64,000 nucleotides of DNA from Erythrophleum ivorense. Its lineage: Eukaryota; Streptophyta; Magnoliopsida; Fabales; Fabaceae. The stretch is taken from assembly GCA_026724425.1 (NCBI GenBank), contig JAIUCV010000089.1, positions 3,162,001-3,226,000 on the forward strand, read 5' to 3'. This document shows, in pieces, positions 49,325 through 63,036 of this stretch. The translations under genes and the position numbers were made by a program. The notes beneath the pieces are model-generated. The model searched no databases. It was not told where the DNA came from and worked only from the letters and a program-made list of their open reading frames with translations. Numbering within the stretch: the first letter of the stretch is position 1; every line of letters begins with the position of its first letter.

Positions 49325-49363
<39 letters not shown>

Positions 49364-49400
49364 CCTCCACATGATGGTATCATATCCATGTTATATAACA
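49027..49400 (-). promoter_or_regulatory. EDA40-like leader/promoter with a (GA)n tract
   Basis: About 300-335 bp upstream of the ATG is a (CT)n run on the plus strand (49326-49360), that is, (GA)n in the sense of the gene. GA tracts in plant leaders and core promoters are bound by BPC/GAGA-type factors; whether that happens here is inference. No clear TATA box was seen. Confidence 0.4.
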
Positions 49401-52400
49401 GAGTCACTGGGAGGCTTTTACACAAAAATGGAAATATCATTAAATGGGTAAAGTTAAAGTAGGTGCTTTGAAAAAATATTTATATACTTCTTCAGTTTTA
49501 CCTAAAATTTTAGAAATTGATTTAGCTATAATTTGAAATCAAATTACCGTAATTTACTAAAGAACAAATTATGAATAATACTAAATATTTAATAGTCAAT
49601 AAACGTCCAAAAATAAAATTGCTTTGAGATATTAGCATGGTAACCGGCAAATGCAGGTTGCCATTTGCCGAGTACAATAACAAGTCAACAAGGAAGCCGA
49701 GCTCTTGGAACTGTGCATCACTGTCCCACCATCTCCATCTCTGGTTTTGCACACACAGCTTCATTTTCATTCATGGTAACTGTGATTCATCCCTTTCGCC
49801 TTAATCTTCGTCAGTTTTCCTTTTCCTCACAAAGCAAGAATCCACATCAGTGATATTGATTCTTTTTTCATAAATTGCAATTTTCTGATTGATGCTAGCT
49901 ATATGAGCTACATGAATTACTGTGACTTGGTGAGGGTTTCAATGACCTGTATTCTGACCCCAGCATTAAGTAGCTGAACCAACTTTGATCCCTCTAGTCT
50001 GATCTGGTTTGTTCGTAGTGGGGTCCATTTCGTTTGTGTTGTGAGTGTGGTTAATGGCCGTGGGAAATTGTGATGTTCGAGATGTAGACCAGTCCTTCTC
50101 TGCCGGAAGGGTGAAAATTGTAAAAAAAAATTCAATTCAACTCTGTGATCTGTACCTCATTAATTACCCTACAATTATTATAAATTTATTTAATAGTCAT
50201 TGAATTGAACAGAATAACGGCCCTTGTGCATTTTCTTTCTTTATTGGACATCTACATCGATCCCAAAACTACTCTATTAATTGACCCCCTTTTTAATAAA
50301 TTATCAAAATAATTATCCAACCTCTTTCATGATTCAGAGTTTACTATTCACCCCCATAAATTTTTATTTTCTTAGCATCACATCTTTGAAATTTGCCAAT
50401 TGGGACGTGTATTAATGACAACTATAGAATTTGCCATATTTCTCTCGATTATCCTTTCTTGAAAGTCACACATCTCAAGTCACAGCTAAAAACTCAGCAA
50501 CAGCGAAATGCTAATTGATCATGTCGAACTTATAATTTGACGAGAAGTGAAATGGAACGAAAATGCTCCCATATGGCCTCAAGTAATGAATCAAACACGT
50601 GGGTGAGAAATGTAAATGGGAGGCAGTGAACGACTATTTAGATATGTGTCACATAAATATAAATTAATTTTCTATTTAGCCAATGATTAAAGTGCAAAAC
50701 TAGGAAACAACAATTGGTGCCTTCAAAATGTGGTCATAGAGAGGAGCCACTAGCGTGGTGCTCTGCTCTTGAAGTCTGAAACTCCCAGGTGCTTAATAAC
50801 ACATTCCAAGAAAATGCCGACTTGCTTAGGCTCGTAAAAAGCCAAGCCTAGAAGCTCACCTCCCTCTTCTGCCTGAAGTTTTTTTTTTCTCTTTTTTTTT
50901 TACTTAAATTGCACCTAAAGTGCTCATCATGGTAAAGTATTCTTATTTTTATATTGAATCCTTTCCTCTTCTTCAACTTTGCCTTCTATAAACAGTAAGT
51001 CTTTCTAACAGCAAAGTTATTCATTATTTATTTATTCTATCTGTCGGTGTATGTGATGAGCTAAATACACGCTAAGACATCAACGATTTGATAGATTCAT
51101 TTAAGTCAATTGTGGCACATGGGGTTATTTGATTGATAATGATGCAAAATATGTGTTATTTTAACCCGAAAGACTTGAGGGAAAGCAAAAAATTGAAAAA
51201 AAGCAGACAAAACAGAAACAGAGGCTAAAGAAACAGAGACCTCTTTTGTGACATAATTAAGTTTATATTATGACTTCTGTTGAAATATATTGAATTGTTC
51301 ACAATGGGTTAACTGATGATTTAATTTAATCTTTTAAGAGAGAAAACTAATTATTTATTTAATAATTATGATCTAAATTCGAAATTTAAAATTCAAAATT
51401 AAAGGATTTGTTATTTGTTATTTTTGTGGAGTTATTAAGTTTGAAAAATATGGAAAAACTTATCATAAAATTGATGGCATGATCAATTCCCCTGCTCTCT
51501 ACTCCTTAAGAAAATTGAAAAGACAGATACCGAAAAAAAAATCTTTTAGAAAACACAACCAAATTTCATATTTCTTCTCTCACTGTGGTGCATTTTGCTT
51601 TGGGGATGAGACAAATTACAAAAATTTGATAAGATTTATTTTCGCACAGATAAGTATTTGATTTCTTTCTTCGACTTTCTTTTATATATGTATATATTTA
51701 TATATATATATATACACACTGAGAAAATTTGAAAGAATAAGGAATTTTTGAATCATGGTACTTTGTGTAGGATGACGAATTACAGTTCTTATAAATAGGA
51801 GGAAATTCTTTTTTAAATTACGTGTAATATTTATTATATTTTTATAATTATTATTTAATAATATTTTTTATTATTTTTTGAAAATAAAAAATTATTTTTT
51901 GTTATATTTATTTAATTTTTATACTTTTTAATATTATCTAACCAATCAAACTAATGGGTAGAAAAATGAGAGAATAGTAAAAAGAAGGATAAAATTTTGA
52001 AAATTCTTTATATACAAATAAAAATAATGAATAATATAAAAAAGACATATAAGATATGGATACTCCTAGATCTTTTTCAAGTATATGGTTGCAATTGAAC
52101 GAGCTGTATGCATTTGTATATTTATGGGCATTGACTCTAATCATTTTCCCAATCAATTAATGTGTCCTACTATAATTGCAATACAAACGTAACAGCTAGC
52201 TAGCTCTTTGTTCATCACCCCCTCGCACAAAACACACCACTCCCAAAAAATAATAATAATAATAGAAGAAAAAAAGAGAGAGACTATTGCGCCATTAATT
52301 TTTAATCTTATGTAAACATTCTGTATAGCCGCAAAAAATTAGAGCAATTCTCAAGTATGCACAATTTATAACCTCATTTATATATTTAATAATTGAAATT

Positions 52401-53964
52401 AATTTTATATATAAATTTTATCTATATTAAATATAAATTTTATTTATATAAATTTAATTTTGATGATTAATCTTTTTATGTGCATTATGCCCCTTAAATG
52501 TACTTAAAAAAATTAATAAAAAATTGCAATTTGCATTACCTGCGTTGAGCCAATCAAAATGAAAATTTAAAATAAATATTTCCTTCCTTTCATTAGAGAT
52601 CAGCAATAGACATATTGTATATAGGGTTTTGAATTTTTTAACTAAAAGTTCGCCCCCCAAAAAAGAAAAAGAATTGCTCCAAAAATTTGGTGCAGCATTA
52701 TGGGGTGAGAAGGACCTTGATGATAATGAACCAGCATGGAGGGTCAGGCCATATTGAGATGTCTTAAATTATTTCATTCTATTGACAATTTTTTAAGGAA
52801 AAAAATGAATGCTTATAGCTGCAAGTTTTAGTCTTTTGATAATTGGGGTATTGCTGGTTGGTGATTCATGCACTCTGAACTATGTTCTTCAAATTTGGCT
52901 TCCATTGATGAAAGTATTATTTTCATTTTGCTTCTTTAAGAAGAATAGTCAGACAATATTATGATCCAGATACGAATACGTTAAAGAAAGAAAATGTAAT
53001 TAGCATAGTTGATTAAGATGGCCAAGTACATCAAAAGGGATTAATTCCCCTGGTTAAAAAAAAACAGTATTTTCTTATTTCTTTAATTAATATGAATTTG
53101 ATGCCTCTAGAAAGTGTATTAGGATATAATTTAAATAATGTTTTTGAATATTACACTTGTATGATCCAAGACTTGACATGAAATTATCAATATGGAAATT
53201 ATGTACTAGAAGAAAGAAAAATATTAAATTTTAGCCCAAGAAGAAATGCTAAAGAAAAAAAGAAAGGAGAGGTGGAGGCCAACAAGTCTCATTTCTTTTA
53301 TTTGTTTACAAGAGAAAATCCAAATTCAAATCTTACTAAATTTCTGAACTGAACATAATAGCTACAGAGCGTGGCTGAATAAATCTTTATGCTACTAGAT
53401 AAATTATGAGTGTTCAATGAATGTTATTTTTGCAATTTGCATGGTTATTCCATATTTTATTTATCATCAAAAAAGACAGAATCCAAAATTTCAAACAGAA
53501 AACGTTTCATCGTTCAGATTTAAGAAACCAGACTCTACACTCAACTCAATAATGAGGGGAAGAATAATAGAACATAAAGATAAAATTAGTGAAAAAAAAT
53601 ATTTGGGTGAAGAGAGAGAAAATTTTAATATATAAAAAACGGGGAAAATTAGAGAAAAATAGTAGAGGAGAGAGAAAATAAACGAATATATAAAATGTTG
53701 CATTTATTTTAAAATTTTAAGTGCTTTGAACATGTAATTGAGAAAATTTGAACTATTTATTTTGGAAATAGTTGAGATTTGTACGCTTTAAAAAGTGCAA
53801 ATTGCACGATGGAGAATCCCTATCTCCTGCGACAAAGCTTCTTTTTTTCTTAATATATCATGTTTTTGCTGGCTAATCTCACAATGAAGACATAAAAAGT
53901 ATATCAAAGTTAGGTCCTTAGAAACAGCTTTAATCATAATTAGTACACACACACACATATATAA
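49401..53964. other. AT-rich intergenic DNA
   Basis: No gene is recognised. Scattered low-complexity tracts occur, for example a TA/TATG run at 51685-51716 and AT-rich 51795-51905, which resembles the small dispersed element core seen at 354-470. Nothing else is supported. Confidence 0.5.
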
Positions 53965-54312
53965 AAGTAAATTAATGATTCAGTTTATTAAATATTATTG
54001 TTTCCTTAATTTAGTCTTTTAAAAATAAGATTTTTAATTTAATTCTTAAAAATTATTTTTCTAATTTAGTCATTCAAAGTTAAAAGTTTATCAACCTAAT
54101 ACCTCATCCATTTTTCATTCAATGAAAATGATTTTTTAACACATGCTTTTTGAAGAAGTTATTTTGATAGAGAAAACATACTAAGAGTATTAAGTGAGAA
54201 CTTTTATTTTTAAAATATTAAATTGAGAGAAAAGTGACCTTTTAAAAGCTAAATTTACAAATAATATTTTTTGAAAAATTAAATTTAAAAATTAAATCAT
54301 TAATTTATTCTA
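53965..54312. mobile_element. Foldback MITE, AT-rich
   Basis: The left arm AAAGTAAATTAATGATTCAG continues with repeated TTTAGTC motifs. It pairs with the reverse complement of the right end (AGAATAAATTAATGATTTAA), and inner parts around TTTTAAAA also pair. The unit is about 350 bp and non-coding. The termini resemble those of the element at 37612-38109 (AATTAATGATTTAGTC), so the two may belong to one family. Confidence 0.6.
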
Positions 54313-57300
54313 AAAATAAGATAAAAATGATTAGGTACATAATTTTTCTTTTTTCTTAAAAAAAGGTTCTCTTTGCGACTTTTGTAAGGCGAATTGAAGA
54401 GGTTGAAGAGAAGGGGTCCACAAAGATTTCTTTTTTATTTTTTTATAAGAAACAAGATTTGACTAAACTTAGCAGAAGTGGAATAAAAGCAAAAATAAGG
54501 TCAGTGAAAACTGAAAAAACTTTTTGGGTTGTGAGAGGGGCCAAAATTTAAAAACAAAAAAAGAAAACAATTTTAATGAGAGACAATGTAGAAGCAATGT
54601 ATGGGATTCTCGTTGGAAAGGATTCCAATCCGTGCATGTATCAGGGCCTAGTACCCTAAATAAATGTTTTTTTTTTCAAAATTTTGTTATTAATTTTTTT
54701 ATTAAAATATGACATTTAAAATACTTTTTAAATGAATCCATAATATAGAACTAAATTTAAAAATATTTAATATTACATTTTTATTCAAAATAAATAAATA
54801 ATCGCCTTAAAATCTGTATTTTAGTGCTAATTATTTAAGGAATTTTAATTTTAGTTTTACCGCTTTTTACTTATATGATCCAGCTTGATCATGTCCTTCA
54901 CTGCCTTTTCATCTTCGGATTGGCTGAATTTATGATCATTATCATCCTTGTCTATTTCTTCATTTGTGATTTTTGGAACCAGAATTCATGAAGAATAATC
55001 GATAAGAAACTCATGGATTTTTCCTTTGGATACATCACATCTAATGTGTTAATTCAATTGTTTTTGGCATAGCATTTGTATTATCAATTTTGAAAAAGAA
55101 GGCAAAGAGTTTAACTTGTTTTTTATTTTGAAAATAAGAGTTAACGTTTTTTTTTTCTGAAGCGTGGTATTATTTTAATAATTCACAAATAATTGAAACT
55201 TAAGAGATTCTGAGCAAAGTAGGACGTGTTCTGTATTTATCTGTAAAAGTGAGAAGAAAAAGATGATTCATTGTGTACAATCTTACACAACATTTCACAA
55301 AATTACTCACAACATTGCACATCACCACACAATATTACATAACTCCGAACACATTGTGCACAACTTTACGTGACACCTTATTATAACATCATGCACAAAC
55401 ACACATGACACCACTCAGATAATCATGCACACGCACACGATAATATACACATTTTATACACAACAGTTTTAGATGAGATTGAAAAAAAAAAAAAACTATA
55501 AAGCAAAAGCTAAGTATCTAATTGAAGAGTAACAAAAATGCATAACAAATATATACGAACCAGCCACAATCCACATCAACATTTTTGTCTGAAAAGCGAA
55601 AAGGTAAAGGGTACAACCTTTTTTAAATATCAAGAGTTAACGCTACTACGTAATATTCAAATAATTATTTTAATATCTTCTCAATTTTTACTTTGAAGTT
55701 TCTAAAAATTTGCTCAACATTTCATTCTCATCTCTTATCTATTTTTGTCCTTGAAGTATCATTTCTGTTCTCGAGGTGAAGTTTGGTTGAAGATAAAACG
55801 AAGTTCTGGACATGGTTTATTTCCTGTGTTTTAACTCTGCATAAAATGAAGGTAAATTCAGAACATTGTCGTTTTGTAATTCAGTTCTGCATATTATGTA
55901 ATGCTTTGTCTGTTCTTACAGTGTTCTGATCGTCTCTTTTAGGTTTAGTGAAGTTTTAAACGAAATTATAGGATGTTCTTTGGGCAATTTTGGTTCCATG
56001 TTGGGGTGGATTTGTTAGCAGAATTTAGAAGAATGTTAACATGGTTCTAAAATTGACTACCGATAAAGTTTTGGATGAAAAATACTATTCTGTCAAAACA
56101 CTAATAATACCACCCTGACTTGTGTGAAATATGATTTCAAGATTGTTGTTATTGTGGGTCTCAAAAGCTTAGATTACATATTAGAATATGAGATGCAATT
56201 TGCTTGAATTTATTAGGTGATATTTTTTAGTGTTGGTTTATGATATATATTAACTCATTTTATTTTTATTTTACTTTTATTTTTTATTTTTTAGAGTTTG
56301 ACATATGAAATATTGAAATTCTACAAACATTTAAGATATCTTTTGATAGGCAATATGAGGCTCTGAGCTTTCTTAAGATTTTTTATTTTTTAGATTTTAA
56401 TTAATATTTTTAAAAATATATATATATATATGTGTGTGTGTTCCAATAGCCTATATCTAATTTGTTTTGTTCCTTGGTAAAATCTAAAAAATAAAAAATC
56501 TCCTTTTAACAAAATAAAGGAGTCATTTTCTATATTTAAGAATTTTCTTATCTACAAATTTTCAATTTCTTTAAAAATTTCAAAAATACATAATTTTCTT
56601 TTTTTTTTTGAAACAAATAACAAATAAAAAAAATCATGTTTTAAAAATCTTAAAAAAGAAGAGAAAATTGAAGAAAAAAAGGGTCAAAATTACCAAAATT
56701 CATAACTAAAATCGATATGTGTCACTCAAAATGATTGTATTATAGATTTTTTTTTCAGTCCTTGTTTCTTTCTTTCAAAAAATAAAAAATAAAAAATAAA
56801 AGTCATTCACAAATACTTTTTCAACTATGGCTTTTATCTTTTTAAGTAGTACATAAGCCTTATGCTTTTATTTTTTGACTAAGTCCGCCATCGAAATTAT
56901 TCTATTTTTTCTTTCTTTCTTTCTTTGGGTTGATTGATGAATGTTGGATGTATTATGTAAAATAATTAAAATAAATTTAAAGTCATATTTGGAGGTTTTG
57001 CTCAATTAGCTAGAGCAAAGACATAAATGGTATTAGTGAAAAGATTTGTTTTTTAAAAAAATGATAATTTAATAACAAAAATGAAACAAAAAATAAATAA
57101 AGTATAAAAAAAAGTTTTTTGAGTAAACTTAGGGGATAAAGAGTTAGTTTTTATTTTAAGAAATATGAGAAGTTTGCACTTTTTTTAGTTACATAAATAA
57201 TACATCTTATTATAAAGGCACATGGTCTAAAATATATTTAAATTGTCACGAGACAAACTAGTGTCCAGTGCAAAAACAAATACTATTTTCAATCACTGAT

Positions 57301-60300
57301 AATTGACAATTTTAATACGGTTTATTAAATGAGAGGACATCGAAAGGATAGGCCTCTCTCGCCACACACATGTTGCCTTTGACTATACTTGTTCATTTCT
57401 TTGATTTAAAAGCATATCTGATATTAAATCTATTGCCACTCGCTCAGCGTTATATCAAAAGGTTTCCAATGTGTGACCACTAAACCTACCCCATCTTCCT
57501 TTTGACTCGCAATAGATAGTTTATTGATCAAATTCAAAACTAGCATTATCTTAGGATAAACCAGAAAGAATAAAGAAAATCAAAGAGATATTCCAATTCA
57601 TCTGATATGGACTAATTAACTAATGCGCTACATTTTTATAGTGCTTTTCCAATCATAAATGGCAATGTGGAAGCGAGAGCACCAAGGTGTGGGCATCACA
57701 TTTTCAAACCCTTTTGGCAGAGCCTCATATGATTGACTCACAAGGACTTCAACATTTTTTTAAAAGACCAACATTGTTTTTAAAATACCAAATTGTGCGT
57801 AGCTTGTGGCTTTGTAATCTTCCGATAGATTTGAATTAATTCCTCTGCTATCTAAATGAGTAACATTTTCAGAAGATCTTGCATGTTGCCACCCCTCCCC
57901 CTCTTCTTGACCTATACTTTTAATTCTTTTAATAAAAATTGAAAATTAAAAAACTCATGAGATATTTTAGTAAATTTGTGCGCATCTCAACTAATTTATT
58001 TGATTGAAGATTAAAGATTTATTAACAAAAAACCATATAACCTGACTTGAAAAAAGATTAACATTGCTAGAATATTAAGCTTGAAAATTCTTTAATTTCA
58101 AATCTCAATTTCTTACTACATATTAAAACTATTTTGGCTCTACTTGAACTAATAGATTGAAATAAAATAGGTCTAATAATTTAATAATTTTTCACATGGA
58201 TAAGCTAAGCATGGAGGACAAAAGAGCAGGGATAAGTATTTGCAGAGAGGGCCAAGAAGCAATGAATAATGTGCAAAATGAGAGGCTTCCCTAAAGGTTG
58301 GTGATTGTGTGGCCGCCATCATTGGGGGCACATGCCATGACCCATAAATGCCATAGCTAGGATCCCCCACCAACCAAACTATAATTAATCTCACATATAA
58401 CATATATATAATACACCACACCCCAAGGATATTGTATCAAATTATCATTTGTATTTGCCTGGTTAAAAGAGCAGAAAAAAGATGACCTTATAGCATCATG
58501 AAAGTGATGAAACTTCTTTTATTTTCCTGTGCACAACTTTTAGTCTCCCATAATCATGATCCTGCCTCTTCCCTTTTACCGTGAGGTAAAACTGAACCGT
58601 ATAATATTCGCCTAGCAGTAAATATACCAATCTGTTTCTTTGTGAATCAGCTCTGACACTCTTGCATTCTGGTACGTACTAGAATGATGTGAACCACAAT
58701 TGGGTTCGATAATCTTAACGAAAATCAAAGCAAAACGATGAAAGTACAGAATGTTTATGTCACATAGTTTTCAACAAGCGATAGCAATTTGATGACCTGA
58801 TAATGACCACAATATATTTTGTTTATTGAAAATGACAACTTATGACAAAATCCCATATTGGGGTGGTAGCAGAAGAAACGCGTGGAGTCATCTGTGTTGA
58901 AGAACACGAAGGATAGTTAGAGGGAAATAGATTTGCAGCCTTAGCTTAACTCACGGTTGGTGTTTGGAGCAATGTGGCAGCCTAGGACACATAAATGGTT
59001 CCGATATATCTCGTTGGCATGTGGCTTCAATTTTGATGAGCAACAACAACTCAAGCATCTAATTAATGTCATTTTCACTATGTTTATCATCGCAAAGTTC
59101 GACATGTTCTGAGCACAAAATGAGTGAATACACACATTCAGTACGTAAGGGAACATCATAAATAATCAAACACCTGCATGTTAATTTATCAACCTTTCTT
59201 CTTTTCTTCCATTTTATATATCTTGTTCTTCAATAGATGCATGAACAAAAGAAAGGGTTCTAGAAATTGACGGAAAGGGGTTGGTGAAGTGACAAATTAG
59301 GTTTCTTTGTCTTTTCCTATATTGTAACATGTCGTATTGGCTTTGCGTATTGCCAAATGGACAAAAAATGAGTCTAAACCTGCAGACATTTAATGGTGCC
59401 AGCAGATATACGAAAGTAACTTCAACGGCCATTTCAAAGCCCAAGCAAAGAGGAATCCAAGTTTTTCTAAGAAAATGAAAGGTCAAGCGTGCTGATGAAT
59501 CAATTGCTTTCTCTAGGGCTTTCGTATTAAGTGCATACTTGGCAAGAGAAAGAATGGGAAGAGGGGAAAAGTATCGTAGAAGAATATATCATTATGTTTT
59601 CAATCACTTTATTAATTTCTATTCTTCTATTTTTACCTTAGAAGCGCTTTCATTATAGTAATTAACACTTTGCATAAGTTATAATCCACTCTTTGATGAG
59701 CGGTCTAGATTAGAATTTTGATGTTAAAAATAGGTTATTTCCGAGATTCACACAGTATCTCTTTTTAGACAATACCATTATTAACAATGGTAACTTACGG
59801 TGCTTTTGAAGAAGCTAAAGGACCAACCAAATCTTATGCTTAGAACTGTATCTTGATATCTATTTCAAAAGAGGAATATCAACATTGACTCCCACTCAAT
59901 GAATGGCTCACCTTGTATGGCTCTCCTTAATTTGCCTCTAATAGCAATTTGTGGGTACCATATTTGGTGAATCTACTTGCATATATCCCATTTTTTCAAA
60001 CTCAACCATCTTGGAATTCCTATTGCCAATAATGGGGAACAAAATTCACAAGCACTTTTTTCCTCAGAATTGAAACTATTGTCCTCTTATGGATAATACT
60101 GTTTCAGATTATCTAGTCGGAACTCAAAATTTTCAACAAGATGGCTATAATACTAACTAGATAACCCGTATCATATTCAGGAACCGACCTTTAGGGACTA
60201 AGACCTTAAAAATTATCACAATCTTTATAAACGACAGAAAGAACACTATTATAGGCCATAGTTATCATCATTTATGCATTGAAGTGAGACTGCACTCTTG

Positions 60301-60754
60301 GATTTTAATTGCAAAGAAGCTTAATAAAGTGGGTGGTTGCTTGCAATTTTCAACAACGGAGAAGAATCTGATCTTGTGGTCTTGAACACTATGATGTGCG
60401 TAGTATCAAGTAGGCTTCCTTTTCTTTCTTTCTTTCTTTCCCCCCCCCCCCCCCCCTGATTTTTGTTGTTTTAATTGCTTTTAATCTTTCAGTTGAAAAG
60501 AAGAAGGTGTAGCAAATAAGGGTGTATATAAAGCAGGTTTAAACGTTCACACCAATGTAACTTGTAAGGTAACTTTATATCACCTCCCGATAAAAATATT
60601 CTCAGCAAGTGACCATGCACCCAACTTCAACAACTCAATAATTGACATCTAAACTCGCCAATACAGCTTTCCTCCACTAATTACATAATGATTACAAATA
60701 ATCCTACTAATACTACTACTTCTCTTTTGAAGACCCTAGATTATAACTCTTGGA
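54313..60754. other. AT-rich intergenic DNA with a CA-rich tract
   Basis: No gene is supported. A CA-rich low-complexity tract lies at 55270-55466. A minus-strand open frame at 54857-54985 looks coding-like in composition but has no start, partner exon or recognised homology. Simple runs occur at 56418-56441 (TA then TG) and 60421-60456 (CTTT units, then a C run). Confidence 0.5.
55270..55466. repeat. CA-rich irregular minisatellite-like tract
   Basis: About 200 bp built from loosely repeated ACACAACAT, CACAAC, TGCACA and ACACATGACACC units, markedly C-rich and G-poor on the plus strand. There is no fixed period. Confidence 0.65.
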
Positions 60755-60836
60755 GATTTAGAGGGATTTAAGTAGCTAGATCACGTCTAGTTACTTAAAT
60801 CGTCAGATTATAACTAGATGTGATCTGAGGGATTCA
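60755..60836. repeat. Compact overlapping inverted repeats (hairpin)
   Basis: GATTTAAGTAGCTAGA (60765-60780) pairs with TCTAGTTACTTAAATC (60786-60801) around a 5-nt loop, with one G-U pair in RNA. An overlapping second palindrome links TAGATCACGTCTAGTTA with TAACTAGATGTGATCTGA (60813-60830). It may be the collapsed remnant of a small inverted-repeat element. There are no coding features. Confidence 0.6.
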
Positions 60837-63036
60837 GATAATTTGCATACTTGGAGGAAAATGCAATTAATTGATGACATGGCTAGAAAACAATCTTACA
60901 TGAATATTTAGGACATAAACTATAGCACTTGCTAATTAAGCTTTCCTTCCCTCTGTTATATCTAACATTTTCTTAATGATTCTGTTTCCTTTTTTTTATT
61001 TTCCTTAAGGAAAAGTTGTATAGCACTAATGTGAAAAGATATTCTCATGTAAAGCAAGTGTCTCCTTCAGTTGCAACATCATCATATGCCATTTAGCAGT
61101 ACACGATTCAATTCACAGAATCTAGAAGAAATAGGAAGCCACTATCTGTGTGCCTTTGTGATTTTTATTTTAAGCTTTTGGTTTTAACAATAATTAATCC
61201 TGCATTAACCTGAGAATAATTCAAATCGATATCATGCATCGCTAACAATGCTTTAAGTAATAATTAGCATTAAAATGGCTGATACTACCGACAGCCTTAA
61301 AGGTCAACTTTACTAATGAAAGCTTCAAAAAAAGCACCAATGATCGAGTTCATACATTTGTATATCTTACAAGATGATGCATGCACATTTGCTCAACGAA
61401 AGCCTGTGCAATGTCGGGTGAATTTAAAGATTGAGAATTACTGAATAAAAGCACAAAATTTCGGTTACTCTAGTTGCAAAGAAGATTATGCCACCTACTA
61501 AGTTATCGAAGATGAGAAGGTATATTTATTTTATTATGTAACAATGTTATTATTATTTGAAGATCAGAAGTTATAATTGACAATTGGAATAAATTAAAAT
61601 TTACGTAACGATTTGAGTAGAACATTCCGTGCGTGCCTACGGTCTTAATAGCACGTCATTGTAAGCATCCTTGTAAGAATAAGAAGCGTAGTATCATTAG
61701 CATAATGCTTAAAAACATAACTCTACATGGTTATTGCTGTTACCCTTGATTATTTGATATATTGAATAGATCTTTAAATTTTTAAAATTTTGTTCCTTTT
61801 TTTAAAAAAAAAAATTCGTCCTTGTTCTGCATCACTAAGCCATTCCGACTTTTAATGAAACTTCCAAGAGATCTACAGGCAAGCGAGAAACACAAACCGT
61901 TTATAGGATTGCAATAAAATCTTGACAGAATGAGTTCTCCAAACCATTCAAGAATTCTTAATCAAGCAACTGATGATCAACATCAAAACAATAACTACAT
62001 TCTGTTCTACTGAAAATTACATTCCACAACCACCTTTCAATTCCATCGTTCGTACAAACAGCTTGAGAATGAGAAGCGCAAACCCAGTTTTCTTGTTGTC
62101 AAGGTCGTAGGCAGTTATTGGAGAATTAGGTGTTTTACGTCAAGAGTTCAATCATTTTACAAACACCCCCCCCCCCTAACCCAAAAGAAAAAAGAAGGGA
62201 CCAGGTACCCTCCGTTAGTGCCTTGATGTAGGAATCATGTTATTTTAAGAACATGTTCATGCTCTTTTAGTGCCTCGAACGAAACGGCTTCATGTTGTAT
62301 ATGTGTAACAACGCTCACAGAAAAGAGTGTCAAGAGTCAACGCATTTGACCAGATTAAGGCAGAATAAATCTGTAGCAGTGTTTTGTGGTTTTACCTGAA
62401 AACTTATATTTAAAGAAATGAGTAAGAAATATTACTTGAATAACACAGACACGGCCTAACTGTTGTGTAGCCCAAATATAATGAATATCATTTAGACCCA
62501 AAACATTTCATAGGTGAGTTTCCAAATGGAGCAAACACGGCCTAACACGAGTACATTAAATTGAAATCGTTGACTATAATGAATCTGTTTCATATTTATG
62601 AAGAAAGAAAACCTGATCATTTTTCCTTTTTTCTTTCCAAAGTCTCAATGTACCCGACAAAACCAGAGAGCTGAGTTTGCCAACAAGCAATTATGCTAGA
62701 GGGAACTCGTACCACGTTACTGGATAAGTGAGATGTCAAATCAGAGGAACAGTACGTTGGCGATCTTTTATCGTAACAAACATTCCAACTCATTCAAACA
62801 AAACAAACTGGCTCCTATCAAGATTACAAACTCCACAATCACTAATAATAACAAATTTAACATGGACGGAGACCAAGACAACAACCTTTCAAGGGACTTT
62901 AAAACATAGATAAGGCAACAACGTAATCTGAGTTTCTCCATCAAAACCAAGGGATTCTGTCATTTGATACCATCCCTAGATCTCCACAACATTGAACTTC
63001 TACAAACAAAACGCAGTCATCCGTTTCTGACCCCAT
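60837..63036. other. Intergenic DNA and probable 3'UTR of the terminal gene
   Basis: 60837 to about 62600 shows no gene. A C run (9-10 C) occurs at 62167-62176. The portion nearest 63036 should be the 3'UTR of the minus-strand gene ending at 63037. Its limit is not determined. Confidence 0.4.

Noticed and set aside
60439..60456. Long C run next to CTTT repeats (and a G run near 22166-22179)
   Set aside because: Homopolymer length is unreliable in assemblies, and no function is implied.
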